A DNA stretch of 37,302 nt from Lachnospiraceae bacterium (GCA_015057055.1 SVFE01000024.1:1-37302); one strand, 5' to 3'; positions 17,206-27,232 are shown, counted from the stretch's first letter. The notes: generated from the sequence alone by a model not told the origin. A program made the numbers and translations.

Positions 17206-17823
17206 CTATTCCAAAAACTCAAGTTCCATTTCTTTTAATTCATCTTTCAGCACTTGCATCGACCGGTGAAAGTTTTCCTGTCCGGCAACGTCCCCGCATT
17301 CTCCGGTGCTGTATTTTGCAAGAATATACTCCGCCGCATCGAAAAGTTGCAGATAAAAAGCGCTCATTCGTCCCGGGTTTTCCACTCCCATTCTACGATA
17401 AAACGCACCGGAATATTCCTGGGCCATCTGATCAAACCGGCAAAGCACCCCATACGCCTGATACAGTTCCGACGTACTTTCGCCGTTCTTCATACGCTCG
17501 TTCCAATCTTGTGTTGCCGCCAAAAACTCATCTCTATCCAAAAGAAAAATTTCCCGGTTCCAATCGCTTACAAAATCATACATTACGTCAAACAGCCCCT
17601 GCTTTGTATCCGCCGATTTGCAAGTTGTTACAAAACGAACCGATATTCCGATAAAGAGTTCTTTCAACAAAACTTCTCCAAAGGAAACGTTTCCTTCCGG
17701 TACAATATAACCGTCTTTTTGGACTTTTAACAAGTAGCCGGAAAGGGCCTTAATGCACCGCATCAAACTGCATCTGACTTCCTCGGCACCGGAATGGTTT
17801 TTATAAAAATCCGTTGGTTTCAT
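17206..17823 (-). CDS. Unrecognised soluble protein, 205 residues
   Basis: I do not recognise this gene. The protein appears soluble and mainly helical, with no membrane segment, signal peptide or metal-binding cluster. It is rich in aromatic and charged residues (SDWNREIFLLDRDEFLAATQ, YQAYGVLCRFDQMAQEYSG) and ends in an acidic helix (LKDELKEMELEFLE). The frame opens at 17853, but GGAGGAAAT directly precedes the ATG at 17823, which begins MKPTDFYKNHSG. It sits between a Dabb-domain gene (10 bases upstream) and the HD phosphohydrolase, probably in one operon. Codon use looks like that of its neighbours. Confidence 0.7.
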   Translation of the reverse strand: MKPTDFYKNHSGAEEVRCSLMRCIKALSGYLLKVQKDGYIVPEGNVSFGEVLLKELFIGISVRFVTTCKSADTKQGLFDVMYDFVSDWNREIFLLDRDEFLAATQDWNERMKNGESTSELYQAYGVLCRFDQMAQEYSGAFYRRMGVENPGRMSAFYLQLFDAAEYILAKYSTGECGDVAGQENFHRSMQVLKDELKEMELEFLE

Positions 17824-17833
17824 ATTTCCTCCG

Positions 17834-18142
17834 TCAGGGAACTTCAAAATCAATGCATGCTCTGGCTTCTCTTACTTTTTTAATAAAACCGCCAAACTCC
17901 ACATGCTTAGGATGTACCTGGTAGGCATTCAGTCCCTCCATATCATCAAACATACAGATAAGCGCAAAATCATAATTTGTACCATCCGCATCCTTTGCAT
18001 TGGTTACAACCTGCATACCTTTCATCGTCTCAATCGGCGGAAGTAATTCACCGGCCAAATCACATGCCATTTTAAGGTTTTCTTCTTTGCTTCTGCCATC
18101 CGCTTCCTCTGAAAATTTAAACATTACAATATGCTGAATCAT
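17834..18142 (-). CDS. Dabb (stress-responsive A/B barrel) domain protein
   Basis: This 102-residue protein matches the Dabb family: it starts MIQHIVMFKF, has a central helix and DFALICMFDDMEGLNAYQVH, and ends near HPKHVEFGGFIKKV. These small proteins form dimeric alpha-beta barrels; in plants they respond to stress, and in bacteria the role is mostly unknown. TTAGGAGG lies ahead of the ATG, and a strong extended -10 promoter lies about 25 bases upstream. It is the first gene of a probable operon with the unknown protein and the HD hydrolase. Confidence 0.85.
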   Translation of the reverse strand: MIQHIVMFKFSEEADGRSKEENLKMACDLAGELLPPIETMKGMQVVTNAKDADGTNYDFALICMFDDMEGLNAYQVHPKHVEFGGFIKKVREARACIDFEVP

Positions 18143-18165
18143 AAAAAACCTCCTAAGTCGCGCTT

Positions 18166-18194
18166 ATTATATCATACTTTATTTTCACCGTCTA
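18166..18194 (-). promoter_or_regulatory. Extended -10 promoter for the Dabb-gene operon
   Basis: On the minus strand TAGACG (18189-18194), 17 bases, then TGATATAAT with a perfect TATAAT at 18166-18171. The -35 box reaches into the end of the methyltransferase gene. Confidence 0.55.
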
Positions 18195-18983
18195 TTCTTT
18201 CAAAAGAATATCCACCGTATGGGCAGCAGCGCCGATTAAATCACTCCGTTCTGCCGCCGCGGTCTGATACTGCACAAAAAATTCGAATTCTTCACCGGTC
18301 ATTGCTTTTAATGCCGGCCGAATGTAGTTGGCCGGTCCGTCCGGCGATAAAATCGTCAGCCGTTTTAAGTCTGTCTGTTCGTTAAGATAGTCAATATCTT
18401 CGATTCTTACATAATCATACAAATCTTCCTCTTTGCTGATGCAATGAAAATCTGCATCAATCCGGCCTTGTTCCAGACAATCCTTCAAATGCCCTTCCCG
18501 AAAAGCATAAGATATCAAGCCGTATTCATTCATACAATAAGCCACCATGATAATGCCACCAGGAGCGGTAACTCTTTTGGCTTCCGAAAGGGCCCGGATC
18601 TTATCTTCTTTGGTAAACAAATGATACATCGGACCAAACAGTAGGGTTAAATCAAAATAATCCGACGGATACTTTTTTAAATCCAGCGCATTGCCCTGTC
18701 TTGCCCGGACCTTATCGGACTTTGCCTTCATCCGTGATAAATTGTGCTTTACCAGTTCCAGGGCATGCACTTCATATCCGGCATCCGCCAGCGGCACTGC
18801 GTACCTTCCGGTTCCGGCACCGATATCAAAAATCCGGATCTGCTCCGCCGCCTTCTTTTCCTTGATTTTTTTTAGCATTTTTTCAATGTAATGCATGGTT
18901 ACGCGATATTCCACCTGTCCATGCCTGGAATCAAACCGCTTCTCTTCGTTAAATTTATTGTAATAATCAATTAAATACGACAC
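18192..18983 (-). CDS. Class I SAM-dependent methyltransferase
   Basis: This 263-residue protein has the SAM-binding motif I IFDIGAGTGRYAVPLA (about residues 51-66), an acidic motif II position (VHALELVKHNL), QGNALDL, and motif IV/post-I YFDLTLLFGPMYHL. It carries the PF13649/PF08241 fold; the substrate is unknown. The start is a GTG at 18983 with GAGGAAG seven bases ahead; the next in-frame ATG would remove 29 residues. It is transcribed divergently from the LacI-GGDEF gene. Confidence 0.87.
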   Translation of the reverse strand: MSYLIDYYNKFNEEKRFDSRHGQVEYRVTMHYIEKMLKKIKEKKAAEQIRIFDIGAGTGRYAVPLADAGYEVHALELVKHNLSRMKAKSDKVRARQGNALDLKKYPSDYFDLTLLFGPMYHLFTKEDKIRALSEAKRVTAPGGIIMVAYCMNEYGLISYAFREGHLKDCLEQGRIDADFHCISKEEDLYDYVRIEDIDYLNEQTDLKRLTILSPDGPANYIRPALKAMTGEEFEFFVQYQTAAAERSDLIGAAAHTVDILLKE

Positions 18984-19038
18984 TTGTCTTCCTCGTAATT
19001 TGTCTTTTTTGTTATCATCTTATGAACATTTTATTCAT

Positions 19039-19067
19039 TTGTCAAACAGTAAATTTAATGGTAAAAT
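19039..19067 (+). promoter_or_regulatory. Candidate promoter for the LacI-like/GGDEF gene
   Basis: TTGTCA at 19039-19044 and TAAAAT at 19062-19067, exactly 17 bases apart, make a good sigma-A promoter. The predicted transcription start near 19074 is about 7 bases before a 20-base palindrome. Confidence 0.55.
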
Positions 19068-19080
19068 TGTACATAATTAT

Positions 19081-19100
19081 AGGTTCTGATTTTGGAACCT
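19081..19100. promoter_or_regulatory. 20-base palindrome at the transcript start, possible operator or 5' hairpin
   Basis: AGGTTC and GAACCT form a perfect 6-bp inverted repeat around 8 bases, just downstream of the predicted start of transcription. The position suits a roadblock operator or an RNA hairpin. No binding protein is identified. Confidence 0.45.
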
Positions 19101-19136
19101 AATTTTTCTATTGTGTTTTCTTATCGGGAGGATATT

Positions 19137-21050
19137 ATGAGCCGCAAAATCATCGGTTTAATTACCGCTTTTCCGGAATCCATCAGTGCACAACGTATTT
19201 TTGACGGAATATTTTCGCAGTGCAACAAATACGGATATGATGTTGCTGTTTTTTCTACGTTGGAGATGACCTGCAACCAGCAAAAAAACTTTTTGGAAGG
19301 CGAATTGCGCATATATGATTTGATTAATTATGACCGTTTGGACGCCGTTATTGTGGATACCGCGTCTCTTCGAAACGGCAACGTCACGGAAGTTGCCGAC
19401 ATGATTCTTCAGGATTTAGAGAAAAATTGTACCAAACCGGTATTTTCCGTCGGAGAAAAGTTGGGAGACTATCCCCTTTACTGTGTCAGTGACCGAGCCA
19501 TTTTCCGGGAAGTCACCGCCCATGTTCTGGATATACATCAATGCAATAAAATTTATTTTTTGACCGGTGCTAAGGAAAACAGAGTCTCCTACGACCGCCT
19601 TGCCGGATTTACGGATGAAATGAAAGAACGCGGCATCCCGGTCGATGATAACCAAATCTTTTGGGGGGATTTTTGGTATACCGGTGGCAAAAAAATGGCA
19701 GATAAAATTACAAGCGGTGAGGTTGAAATGCCGGAGGCTGTAATCTGCGCCAGCGACCATATGGCCATCGGCCTGGTAAATCACCTTGTTCAAAACGGAA
19801 TCCGTGTCCCGGAAGACATCATTGTAACCGGTTTTGATGCAACGCAGGAAGCCGCCATCAATGATATTGCCGTTACCAGTTTCGAGCCCGATTTTTCTGA
19901 AACCATGGTTGAAGTTGTCAATCAAATCCGAAGAAGTATCGAACCGGAAAAGGAAGTCTATCCTTATCAGTACGCCAAGCAAAGTCATCTTCGCGTAGGC
20001 GGAAGCTGCGGATGTCCTTACGAGCACGAATACATTGCCAAAAAATTCCGCAATTCCTTGTACTGTCCCAACCATGACTACACCTCTGAACAGGACAGTT
20101 ATGATATCGGAACCTTATTAGAAAGCAACATGGTGGAATATTTGTGCGACAACCGTTCTATTGAAGATTTTAAATTTGAGATTGTTAAATTAATTTATTT
20201 GTTAAAACCCTATTCGGAATTCTATCTGTGTTTGGACCAAAATTGGTTAAATCCGGACTATTGTTGCGTAAACGGCTATCCGGAAAACATCGATGTGGAA
20301 ATATACATGAATCATGCCAAAAATACCGGCTACTATCCCAACAAAACCTTTGCTACCAAAGAGATTCTTCCTGAACTTGGTAGCGACGACCATGAACCCT
20401 CTGTTTACTATTTTATGCCTGTTCATTTTATCGAAAAAAGCATGGGCTATGCCGTACTTCGAAGACCCTTAAGTTCCAAACATTATCCCAATTTCCTTTT
20501 GCGTAAATGGGTAAAAAATATCAACTGCGCCTTGGAAATCAACCGTACCCAGCATCGTCTTCTGTCCCTTTCCACGAAGGACGGAATGACCGGTGTTTAT
20601 AACCGAAGGGGGATGGAACTTAAACTGGATCATATGCTTGCAAATGCAGCTCCTACCGACAGTATGCTGGCCTTTGTCATTGATATGGACAATTTGAAGC
20701 TGTTAAACGATACTTTCGGTCACGTAGACGGCGACTATGGAATCAAAGCGGTTTGCAGTGCTGCTATGTCTATCACAAAAGAAAACGAATTGTGCGTTCG
20801 CGCCGGCGGCGACGAATTTTATGTCATCGGTGTGGGGAATTATTCCGTATCGGATGCCTCGCAACGTATTCTTGATTTTGAAGCCGCGATTCAAAAAATC
20901 AATAACCAAAACGATAAACCCTATACATTATCCGCCAGCATCGGAAGCGCCTGCATTCCTCTTAGCAGCGGTATGAATGCCATGGGAATCATCAAAATTG
21001 CAGACGCAAAAATGTACGAAAATAAAGTGCAGAAAAAAACTGTGATTTAA
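19137..21050 (+). CDS. Diguanylate cyclase with an N-terminal LacI-type ligand-binding domain
   Basis: This 637-residue protein lacks a signal peptide, membrane helix and HTH. Residues 1-290 resemble the sugar-binding core of LacI/GalR regulators: KIIGLITAFPESISAQRIFDG, then AVICASDHMAIGLVNHLV and VPEDIIVTGFDATQEAAIND. A Cys-bearing link (GGSCGCPYEHEY) and a middle region of about 170 residues follow. The C-terminal GGDEF domain has DGMTGVYNRRGMELKL, DMDNLKLLNDTFGHVDGDYG and the intact GGDEF motif at 557-561, so it probably makes cyclic di-GMP. A frame start at 19092 exists, but GGGAGG lies ahead of the ATG at 19137. It probably senses an intracellular ligand and sets c-di-GMP output; the ligand is unknown. 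Confidence 0.88.
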   Translation: MSRKIIGLITAFPESISAQRIFDGIFSQCNKYGYDVAVFSTLEMTCNQQKNFLEGELRIYDLINYDRLDAVIVDTASLRNGNVTEVADMILQDLEKNCTKPVFSVGEKLGDYPLYCVSDRAIFREVTAHVLDIHQCNKIYFLTGAKENRVSYDRLAGFTDEMKERGIPVDDNQIFWGDFWYTGGKKMADKITSGEVEMPEAVICASDHMAIGLVNHLVQNGIRVPEDIIVTGFDATQEAAINDIAVTSFEPDFSETMVEVVNQIRRSIEPEKEVYPYQYAKQSHLRVGGSCGCPYEHEYIAKKFRNSLYCPNHDYTSEQDSYDIGTLLESNMVEYLCDNRSIEDFKFEIVKLIYLLKPYSEFYLCLDQNWLNPDYCCVNGYPENIDVEIYMNHAKNTGYYPNKTFATKEILPELGSDDHEPSVYYFMPVHFIEKSMGYAVLRRPLSSKHYPNFLLRKWVKNINCALEINRTQHRLLSLSTKDGMTGVYNRRGMELKLDHMLANAAPTDSMLAFVIDMDNLKLLNDTFGHVDGDYGIKAVCSAAMSITKENELCVRAGGDEFYVIGVGNYSVSDASQRILDFEAAIQKINNQNDKPYTLSASIGSACIPLSSGMNAMGIIKIADAKMYENKVQKKTVI

Positions 21051-21076
21051 TTACAAAGAATGAATTTTAACAAAAA

Positions 21077-21127
21077 AACACCTGCTATGAATGTTCTTCA
21101 AAAAGAGTTCACGGCAGGCGTTTTTTT
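21077..21127. terminator. Bidirectional terminator between the GGDEF gene and enolase
   Basis: AACACCTGC and GCAGGCGTT pair as outer arms around a partly complementary interior, with a T7 run on the plus strand and an A7 run (T7 on the minus strand) on the other side. It lies between convergent genes. On the minus strand the single mismatch becomes a G-T pair. Confidence 0.75.
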
Positions 21128-21134
21128 ATTTTTA

Positions 21135-22618
<1,484 letters not shown>

Positions 22619-22629
22619 TCATAAAATCC

Positions 22630-23640
22630 TTAGAATTTACCAGCCTTAGCTGCTTCTTCGATAGAAACGGCTACCGCTACGGTCATACCAACCATGGGGT
22701 TGTTACCTGCACCGATAAGACCCATCATTTCTACGTGAGCCGGTACGGAAGAGGAACCTGCAAACTGAGCGTCAGAGTGCATACGTCCAAGTGTATCTGT
22801 CATACCGTAGGAAGCGGGACCTGCAGCCATGTTGTCCGGGTGAAGTGTACGTCCTGTACCACCACCGGAAGCAACAGAGAAGTATTTCTTACCCTGTTCG
22901 ATACATTCTTTTTTGTAAGTACCTGCAACAGGATGCTGGAATCTGGTAGGGTTCGTAGAGTTACCTGTGATGGAAACGTCTACACCTTCTTTGTGCATGA
23001 TTGCTACACCTTCGCAAACATCGTTTGCACCGTAGCAGTTAACTTCTGCACGAAGACCTTCAGAGTAAGATTTACGGGAAACTTCCTTGACTGTGTTTGT
23101 ATAAGGATCGTATTCTGTTTCTACAAATGTGAAACCGTTGATACGGGAAATAATCTGTGCTGCATCTTTTCCAAGACCGTTAAGAATTACACGAAGTTTC
23201 TTTGTACGAACCTTGTTTGCTTTTTCTGCGATACCGATAGCACCTTCTGCAGCTGCAAAAGATTCATGTCCTGCAAGGAAGCAGAAGCATTCGGTTTCTT
23301 CTTCCAAAAGCATTTTACCAAGGTTACCGTGTCCAAGACCAACCTTACGTGTATCTGCTACAGAACCGGGAATACAGAAAGCCTGAAGACCTTCACCGAT
23401 TGCTGCTGCAGCGTCAGCTGCTCTCTTGCAACCTTTCTTAATAGCGATTGCTGCACCTACTGTGTATGCCCAGCATGCATTTTCAAAACAGATGGGCTGA
23501 ATGCCTTTGATCATGTCATACACATTAAGTCCTGCATCTTTTGTAATCTTCTCAGCTTCTTCAATGGAAGAGATTCCATACTCACCGAGAACTTTATTGA
23601 TTGTATCTATTCTTCTTTCATATGATTCAAATAAAGCCAT
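22630..23640 (-). CDS. GGGtGRT-family protein, function unknown
   Basis: This 336-residue protein matches the conserved GGGtGRT protein family, named after its motif, seen here as GGGTGRT at residues 259-265 (FSVASGGGTGRTLHPDNMA). It contains nine cysteines, several in pairs (C51/C56, C118/C120, C202/C209), and glycine-rich helical stretches such as CWAYTVGAAIAIKKGC and GHESFAAAEGAIGIAE. No catalytic family is recognised. AGGAGG lies ahead of the ATG. It is 15 bases after a NifU/IscU-like gene, so the two form an operon ended by a strong hairpin. The codon choice is regular and resembles that of ilvC and asd here, which suggests high expression. A metal, redox or Fe-S related role is an inference from the partner and the cysteines. 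Confidence 0.85.
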   Translation of the reverse strand: MALFESYERRIDTINKVLGEYGISSIEEAEKITKDAGLNVYDMIKGIQPICFENACWAYTVGAAIAIKKGCKRAADAAAAIGEGLQAFCIPGSVADTRKVGLGHGNLGKMLLEEETECFCFLAGHESFAAAEGAIGIAEKANKVRTKKLRVILNGLGKDAAQIISRINGFTFVETEYDPYTNTVKEVSRKSYSEGLRAEVNCYGANDVCEGVAIMHKEGVDVSITGNSTNPTRFQHPVAGTYKKECIEQGKKYFSVASGGGTGRTLHPDNMAAGPASYGMTDTLGRMHSDAQFAGSSSVPAHVEMMGLIGAGNNPMVGMTVAVAVSIEEAAKAGKF

Positions 23641-23655
23641 GTTATTGTCTCCTCC

Positions 23656-24360
23656 TTATTTTACTTCTTTGTCTGTTCTGGGGTCGATAATCTTAACTGC
23701 ATCAGCCACACGACCATACTGTCCGCTTGCTTTTTCGTAAGCTGTGTTGGGGTCATCACCCTTCTTGATGAAGTCAGTCATCTTACCAAGGCTGACAAAT
23801 TTATAACCGATAATCTGATCATCTGCGTCAAGTGCGATACCTGTTACATAACCTTCTGCCATTTCAAGATATCTGGGTCCTTTCTGAAGGGTACCGTACA
23901 TAGTACCAACCTGGCTTCTAAGTCCTTTACCAAGGTCTTCAAGACCTGCACCAACGGGAAGTCCTTCTTCAGAGAAAGCACTCTGGGAACGACCATAAAC
24001 GATCTGAAGGAACAATTCTCTCATAGCTGTGTTGATAGCATCACAAACAAGGTCTGTGTTCAATGCTTCCATTACAGTAAGGCCGGGAAGAATTTCAGAT
24101 GCCATAGCAGCTGAATGAGTCATACCGGAGCAACCGATGGTTTCAACGAGTGCTTCCTGGATGATACCTTCCTTAACATTTAATGTAAGCTTACAAGCTC
24201 CCTGCTGAGGTGCACACCAGCCGATACCGTGTGTAAGACCGGATATGTCCTTAACTTCTTTAACTTTTACCCATTTTGCCTCTTCGGGGATGGGTGCTGC
24301 ACCATGGTGAACACCCTGTGCAACTTTACACATTTCCTGAACTTCCTTAGAAATAATCAT
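23656..24360 (-). CDS. NifU/IscU-like iron-sulfur scaffold-type protein
   Basis: Residues 43-92 of this 234-residue protein align by eye with the NifU N-terminal/IscU fold: THGIGWCAPQQGACKLTL, then VETIGCSGMTHSAAMASEIL. Cys56, Cys77 and Cys106 sit at roughly the positions of the three IscU ligand cysteines, with Cys49 extra. The C-terminal 120 residues extend beyond IscU, and no IscS-type desulfurase is near. Genes of this type are usually annotated as iron-sulfur cluster assembly scaffold-like proteins. A TTG at 24378 is in frame, but GGAG precedes the ATG at 24360. It is the first gene of the pair with the GGGtGRT protein. Confidence 0.75.
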   Translation of the reverse strand: MIISKEVQEMCKVAQGVHHGAAPIPEEAKWVKVKEVKDISGLTHGIGWCAPQQGACKLTLNVKEGIIQEALVETIGCSGMTHSAAMASEILPGLTVMEALNTDLVCDAINTAMRELFLQIVYGRSQSAFSEEGLPVGAGLEDLGKGLRSQVGTMYGTLQKGPRYLEMAEGYVTGIALDADDQIIGYKFVSLGKMTDFIKKGDDPNTAYEKASGQYGRVADAVKIIDPRTDKEVK

Positions 24361-24429
24361 GTGTAGTTCTCCTTTCAATGATATAAAATTTTTAACATCC
24401 CGTCGTTATACGACAAAATGTTACGCTTA

Positions 24430-24449
24430 CTAAATTGTACGCCATTTAG
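24430..24449. promoter_or_regulatory. Inverted repeat with a -10-like box upstream of the NifU-like/GGGtGRT operon
   Basis: CTAAAT and ATTTAG form a 6-bp inverted repeat with 8 bases between. On the minus strand it holds TACAAT, a good -10, but no good -35 lies 17 bases upstream. It could be a regulator site over a weak or activated promoter. Confidence 0.35.
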
Positions 24450-24485
24450 ACTGTCTTATATTTTCGCATATTATGTCGAAAAAAT

Positions 24486-25154
24486 CTAGTCTTTTTTTGC
24501 AACTACCTTGCCGTCTTTTTTGAAAATGGATTTTTCGGGAATCACGCCGCGAACACAACTGGTGGGATAGATATTGGAATTTCGTCCTACCACCGTACCG
24601 GGATTCAATACACTGTTGCATCCTACTTCCACAAAATCCCCCAGCATGGCGCCGAATTTCTTCATTCCGGTTTCGATATTTTCCTCTGCATCCTTCACAA
24701 CCACCAAGGTTTTGTCACTTTTTACATTGGATGTGATGGAACCGGCTCCCATGTGGGATTTGTATCCCAGGATACTGTCCCCTACGTAATTGTAGTGGGG
24801 CACCTGCACGTTATTAAAGAGAATTACGTTTTTCAATTCGGTGGAATTCCCTACTACGGAATTCTTACCGACGATGGCATTGCCTCTGACAAAGGCGCAA
24901 TGTCTGATTTCCGCATTTTCGTCCACAATCAAAGGACCGTTGAGACATGCGGTCGGCGCCACTTTGGCACTTTTGGCAATCCAGATGTTGTCGCCTTTCT
25001 TTTCATACACTTCCGGGTCCAAAGTATTGCCCAGTTCCATGATAAAGGCACTTATCTTAGGTAAAAGCTCCCACGGATAGGTTGCACCTTCAAAAAGGTC
25101 TGCAGCGATGGTCTCGCTTAAGTCATAGAGATTTGCAATTTTTGCATTTTCCAT
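24486..25154 (-). CDS. Left-handed beta-helix (hexapeptide repeat) protein, GlmU C-terminus-like
   Basis: Residues about 60-205 of this 222-residue protein show hexapeptide repeats of the left-handed beta-helix (IAKSAKVAPTACLNGPLIV, RGNAIVGKNSVVGNSTELKN, VGCNSVLNPGTVVGRNSNIY). The layout SYVGDS-like and GYKSHMGAGSITSNVKSD resembles the acetyltransferase half of GlmU. The N-terminal 55 residues are helical. No nucleotidyltransferase domain is present. It may be a sugar-nucleotide acyltransferase or pyrophosphorylase-related protein; databases often call these UDP-N-acetylglucosamine pyrophosphorylase. GGGAGAAG lies before the ATG. It is 21 bases downstream of topB. Confidence 0.78.
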   Translation of the reverse strand: MENAKIANLYDLSETIAADLFEGATYPWELLPKISAFIMELGNTLDPEVYEKKGDNIWIAKSAKVAPTACLNGPLIVDENAEIRHCAFVRGNAIVGKNSVVGNSTELKNVILFNNVQVPHYNYVGDSILGYKSHMGAGSITSNVKSDKTLVVVKDAEENIETGMKKFGAMLGDFVEVGCNSVLNPGTVVGRNSNIYPTSCVRGVIPEKSIFKKDGKVVAKKD

Positions 25155-25175
25155 AGTTTTCTTCTCCCTTATAGA

Positions 25176-27194
25176 TTATTTTTTATAGTATTTCGCTGCT
25201 CTGTCGAAGCAGGAATACAACATGGATTGGTTTTGCAGCCCTTTTACATTGTTGGTGTGTTTGGCCACAAAGTCGGTAAGTTTCGTGATGTATTCTTCCT
25301 CCGTAATCGTACCGCCGGCTACCCCGGTCAACCCCTTTTCCCAGCTGGCGGTCAGCATGGGATTCAGTAGGGAACGGATGGAATTATTTACCACGTCATA
25401 CACCATTTCGCCCTGAAGCGTAGGCGTTATCACCTGGGTCTTTTTGTTCAAGGATAAATATTTAATATTAAAAAGCTTCGTCAAAATACCTGCCCTGGTT
25501 GCGGAGGTTCCGATACCGCTTCCCTTAATCTGGGCACGAAGTTCTTCATTTTCGATCAGCTGTCCGGCATTTTCCATGGCAAGAATCATGCTACCGGAGT
25601 TGTAACGCTTTGGCGGTGAGGTTTCACCTTCTTTGATATCAATGCCTTCGCAGGGAATCGGCGTTCCTTTCTTCAAGGAGGCCAGCACCGTCAGGAATTC
25701 CTCGCTGCATCCGATTTCATCCTGACCTTCTTCTTTCGCCCCTTCCTCGTTTTTCCCTTTCTCCTTGGCGAAGGAATTGTTCATGACCTTCAGATAACCT
25801 TCCTCTGCCAGCACTTTAAAATTGGACAAAAAAGTCTCGCCCTTAATGTCAATGGTCAATGTCACCTTCTGGTACACGGCCGGCGGATAAAATATCGCAA
25901 GGAAACGCCGCACAATAATTTCGTATACCTTTTGCGCCGTAGGCGATAAGGAATTTAAGGCACCAAAGCCCTGTCCTGTCGGGATGATTGCGTAATGGTC
26001 CGTAATCTGCTTGTCATTGACATAACGGCTCTTGGCAATATTCTTATAGCAGCCCGAAGATAAAATTTCTTCAGCAAATTCCCTGGCATAGGGATAGTTC
26101 TTCAGACCCCCGATATTTTTTCCGATTTCCTTTGCCACCGCAGTGGATAACACACGGGCATCGGTTCGAGGGTACGTCGTCAGTTTCTTTTCATAAAGTT
26201 CCTGGGCAATCCGGAGGGTTTCATCCGGATTTATCTTAAATATTTTAGCGCATTCATTCTGAAGTTCTGCCAGATTGTAAAGCAAGGGCGCATTTTTCTT
26301 CTCTGCCTTCTTTTCCGCCTTCTTCAGCACGGATGGAATGGGCTCGGACAGGGGCGTTGTAAGCTCTCGCACCAAATTCTCCGCATCTTCCAACTTGGAA
26401 AATCCGTTCTCCTTGTATAGCAAGGGAGATTCGAAATAGCGACTTCCTTCCACCGCCTTCCATTCGCCCTGTACCTTGGCTCCTTCAATCTTAAAATTTC
26501 CGATGAGGCGATAAAAGGGCGTCTTTACAAAATCACGGATTTCCCGCTCTCTTGCCACTACCATACCCAGCACACAGGTCATAACACGGCCAACAGATAT
26601 GACACCCTTGTCAGCCTTTAGATAATTTTTTACAAATCCGCCATATTTCAAGGTCAGAACGCGGGAAAAATTGATACCCATCAAATAATCTTCCTGGGCC
26701 CGCAGATAGGCTGCAGCGCACAAATCATCGTACTCCGACAAATCCTTTGCTTCCCGGATTCCGCGGAGAATCTCTTCCTCGGTCTGGGAGTCAATCCACA
26801 CACGCTTCCGCTCTTTCCCCGTAACGCCGGACTGCTGTTCCACCAGACGGTAGATGTATTCTCCTTCCCGCCCGGAGTCGGTGCAGACATAAATCGTCGT
26901 CACATCCTCCCTATTCAAAAGTCCGCTGACAATATTAAACTGCTTTGCCACGCCGGGGATTACCTCATACTTAAATTCCTTTGGAATAAAAGGAATCGTA
27001 TCAAAACTCCAGCGTTTGAGCTCCGGCCGGTAGACCTCCGGATAACTCATCGTCACCAAATGACCCACGCACCAGGTAATCACCGCTTCCTCCGACTCCA
27101 TGTAGCCGTCCTTCGCAGCTGTATTCAATTTTAAAGCCTTTGCAAATTCCTTCGCAACGGAAGGTTTTTCCGCAATATAAAGGGATTTTCCCAT
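25176..27194 (-). CDS. topB: DNA topoisomerase III
   Basis: This 672-residue type IA topoisomerase has the Toprim domain (LYIAEKPSVAKEFAKAL, CTDSGREGEYIYRL), the SVGRVMTCVLGMV region, and the active-site tyrosine Tyr341 in TTYPRTDARVLS. It also has the GTSATRAGIL and YLSLNKKTQVITPT motifs. It lacks C-terminal zinc fingers. It relaxes and decatenates single-stranded regions of DNA during replication and recombination. GGAGAAGG precedes the ATG at 27194. It lies downstream of a DUF234-type ATPase and upstream of the hexapeptide gene. Confidence 0.95.
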   Translation of the reverse strand: MGKSLYIAEKPSVAKEFAKALKLNTAAKDGYMESEEAVITWCVGHLVTMSYPEVYRPELKRWSFDTIPFIPKEFKYEVIPGVAKQFNIVSGLLNREDVTTIYVCTDSGREGEYIYRLVEQQSGVTGKERKRVWIDSQTEEEILRGIREAKDLSEYDDLCAAAYLRAQEDYLMGINFSRVLTLKYGGFVKNYLKADKGVISVGRVMTCVLGMVVAREREIRDFVKTPFYRLIGNFKIEGAKVQGEWKAVEGSRYFESPLLYKENGFSKLEDAENLVRELTTPLSEPIPSVLKKAEKKAEKKNAPLLYNLAELQNECAKIFKINPDETLRIAQELYEKKLTTYPRTDARVLSTAVAKEIGKNIGGLKNYPYAREFAEEILSSGCYKNIAKSRYVNDKQITDHYAIIPTGQGFGALNSLSPTAQKVYEIIVRRFLAIFYPPAVYQKVTLTIDIKGETFLSNFKVLAEEGYLKVMNNSFAKEKGKNEEGAKEEGQDEIGCSEEFLTVLASLKKGTPIPCEGIDIKEGETSPPKRYNSGSMILAMENAGQLIENEELRAQIKGSGIGTSATRAGILTKLFNIKYLSLNKKTQVITPTLQGEMVYDVVNNSIRSLLNPMLTASWEKGLTGVAGGTITEEEYITKLTDFVAKHTNNVKGLQNQSMLYSCFDRAAKYYKK

Positions 27195-27232
27195 ACCTTC
27201 TCCGTTTCCGCATTTGGTTATTATAACTGTCT

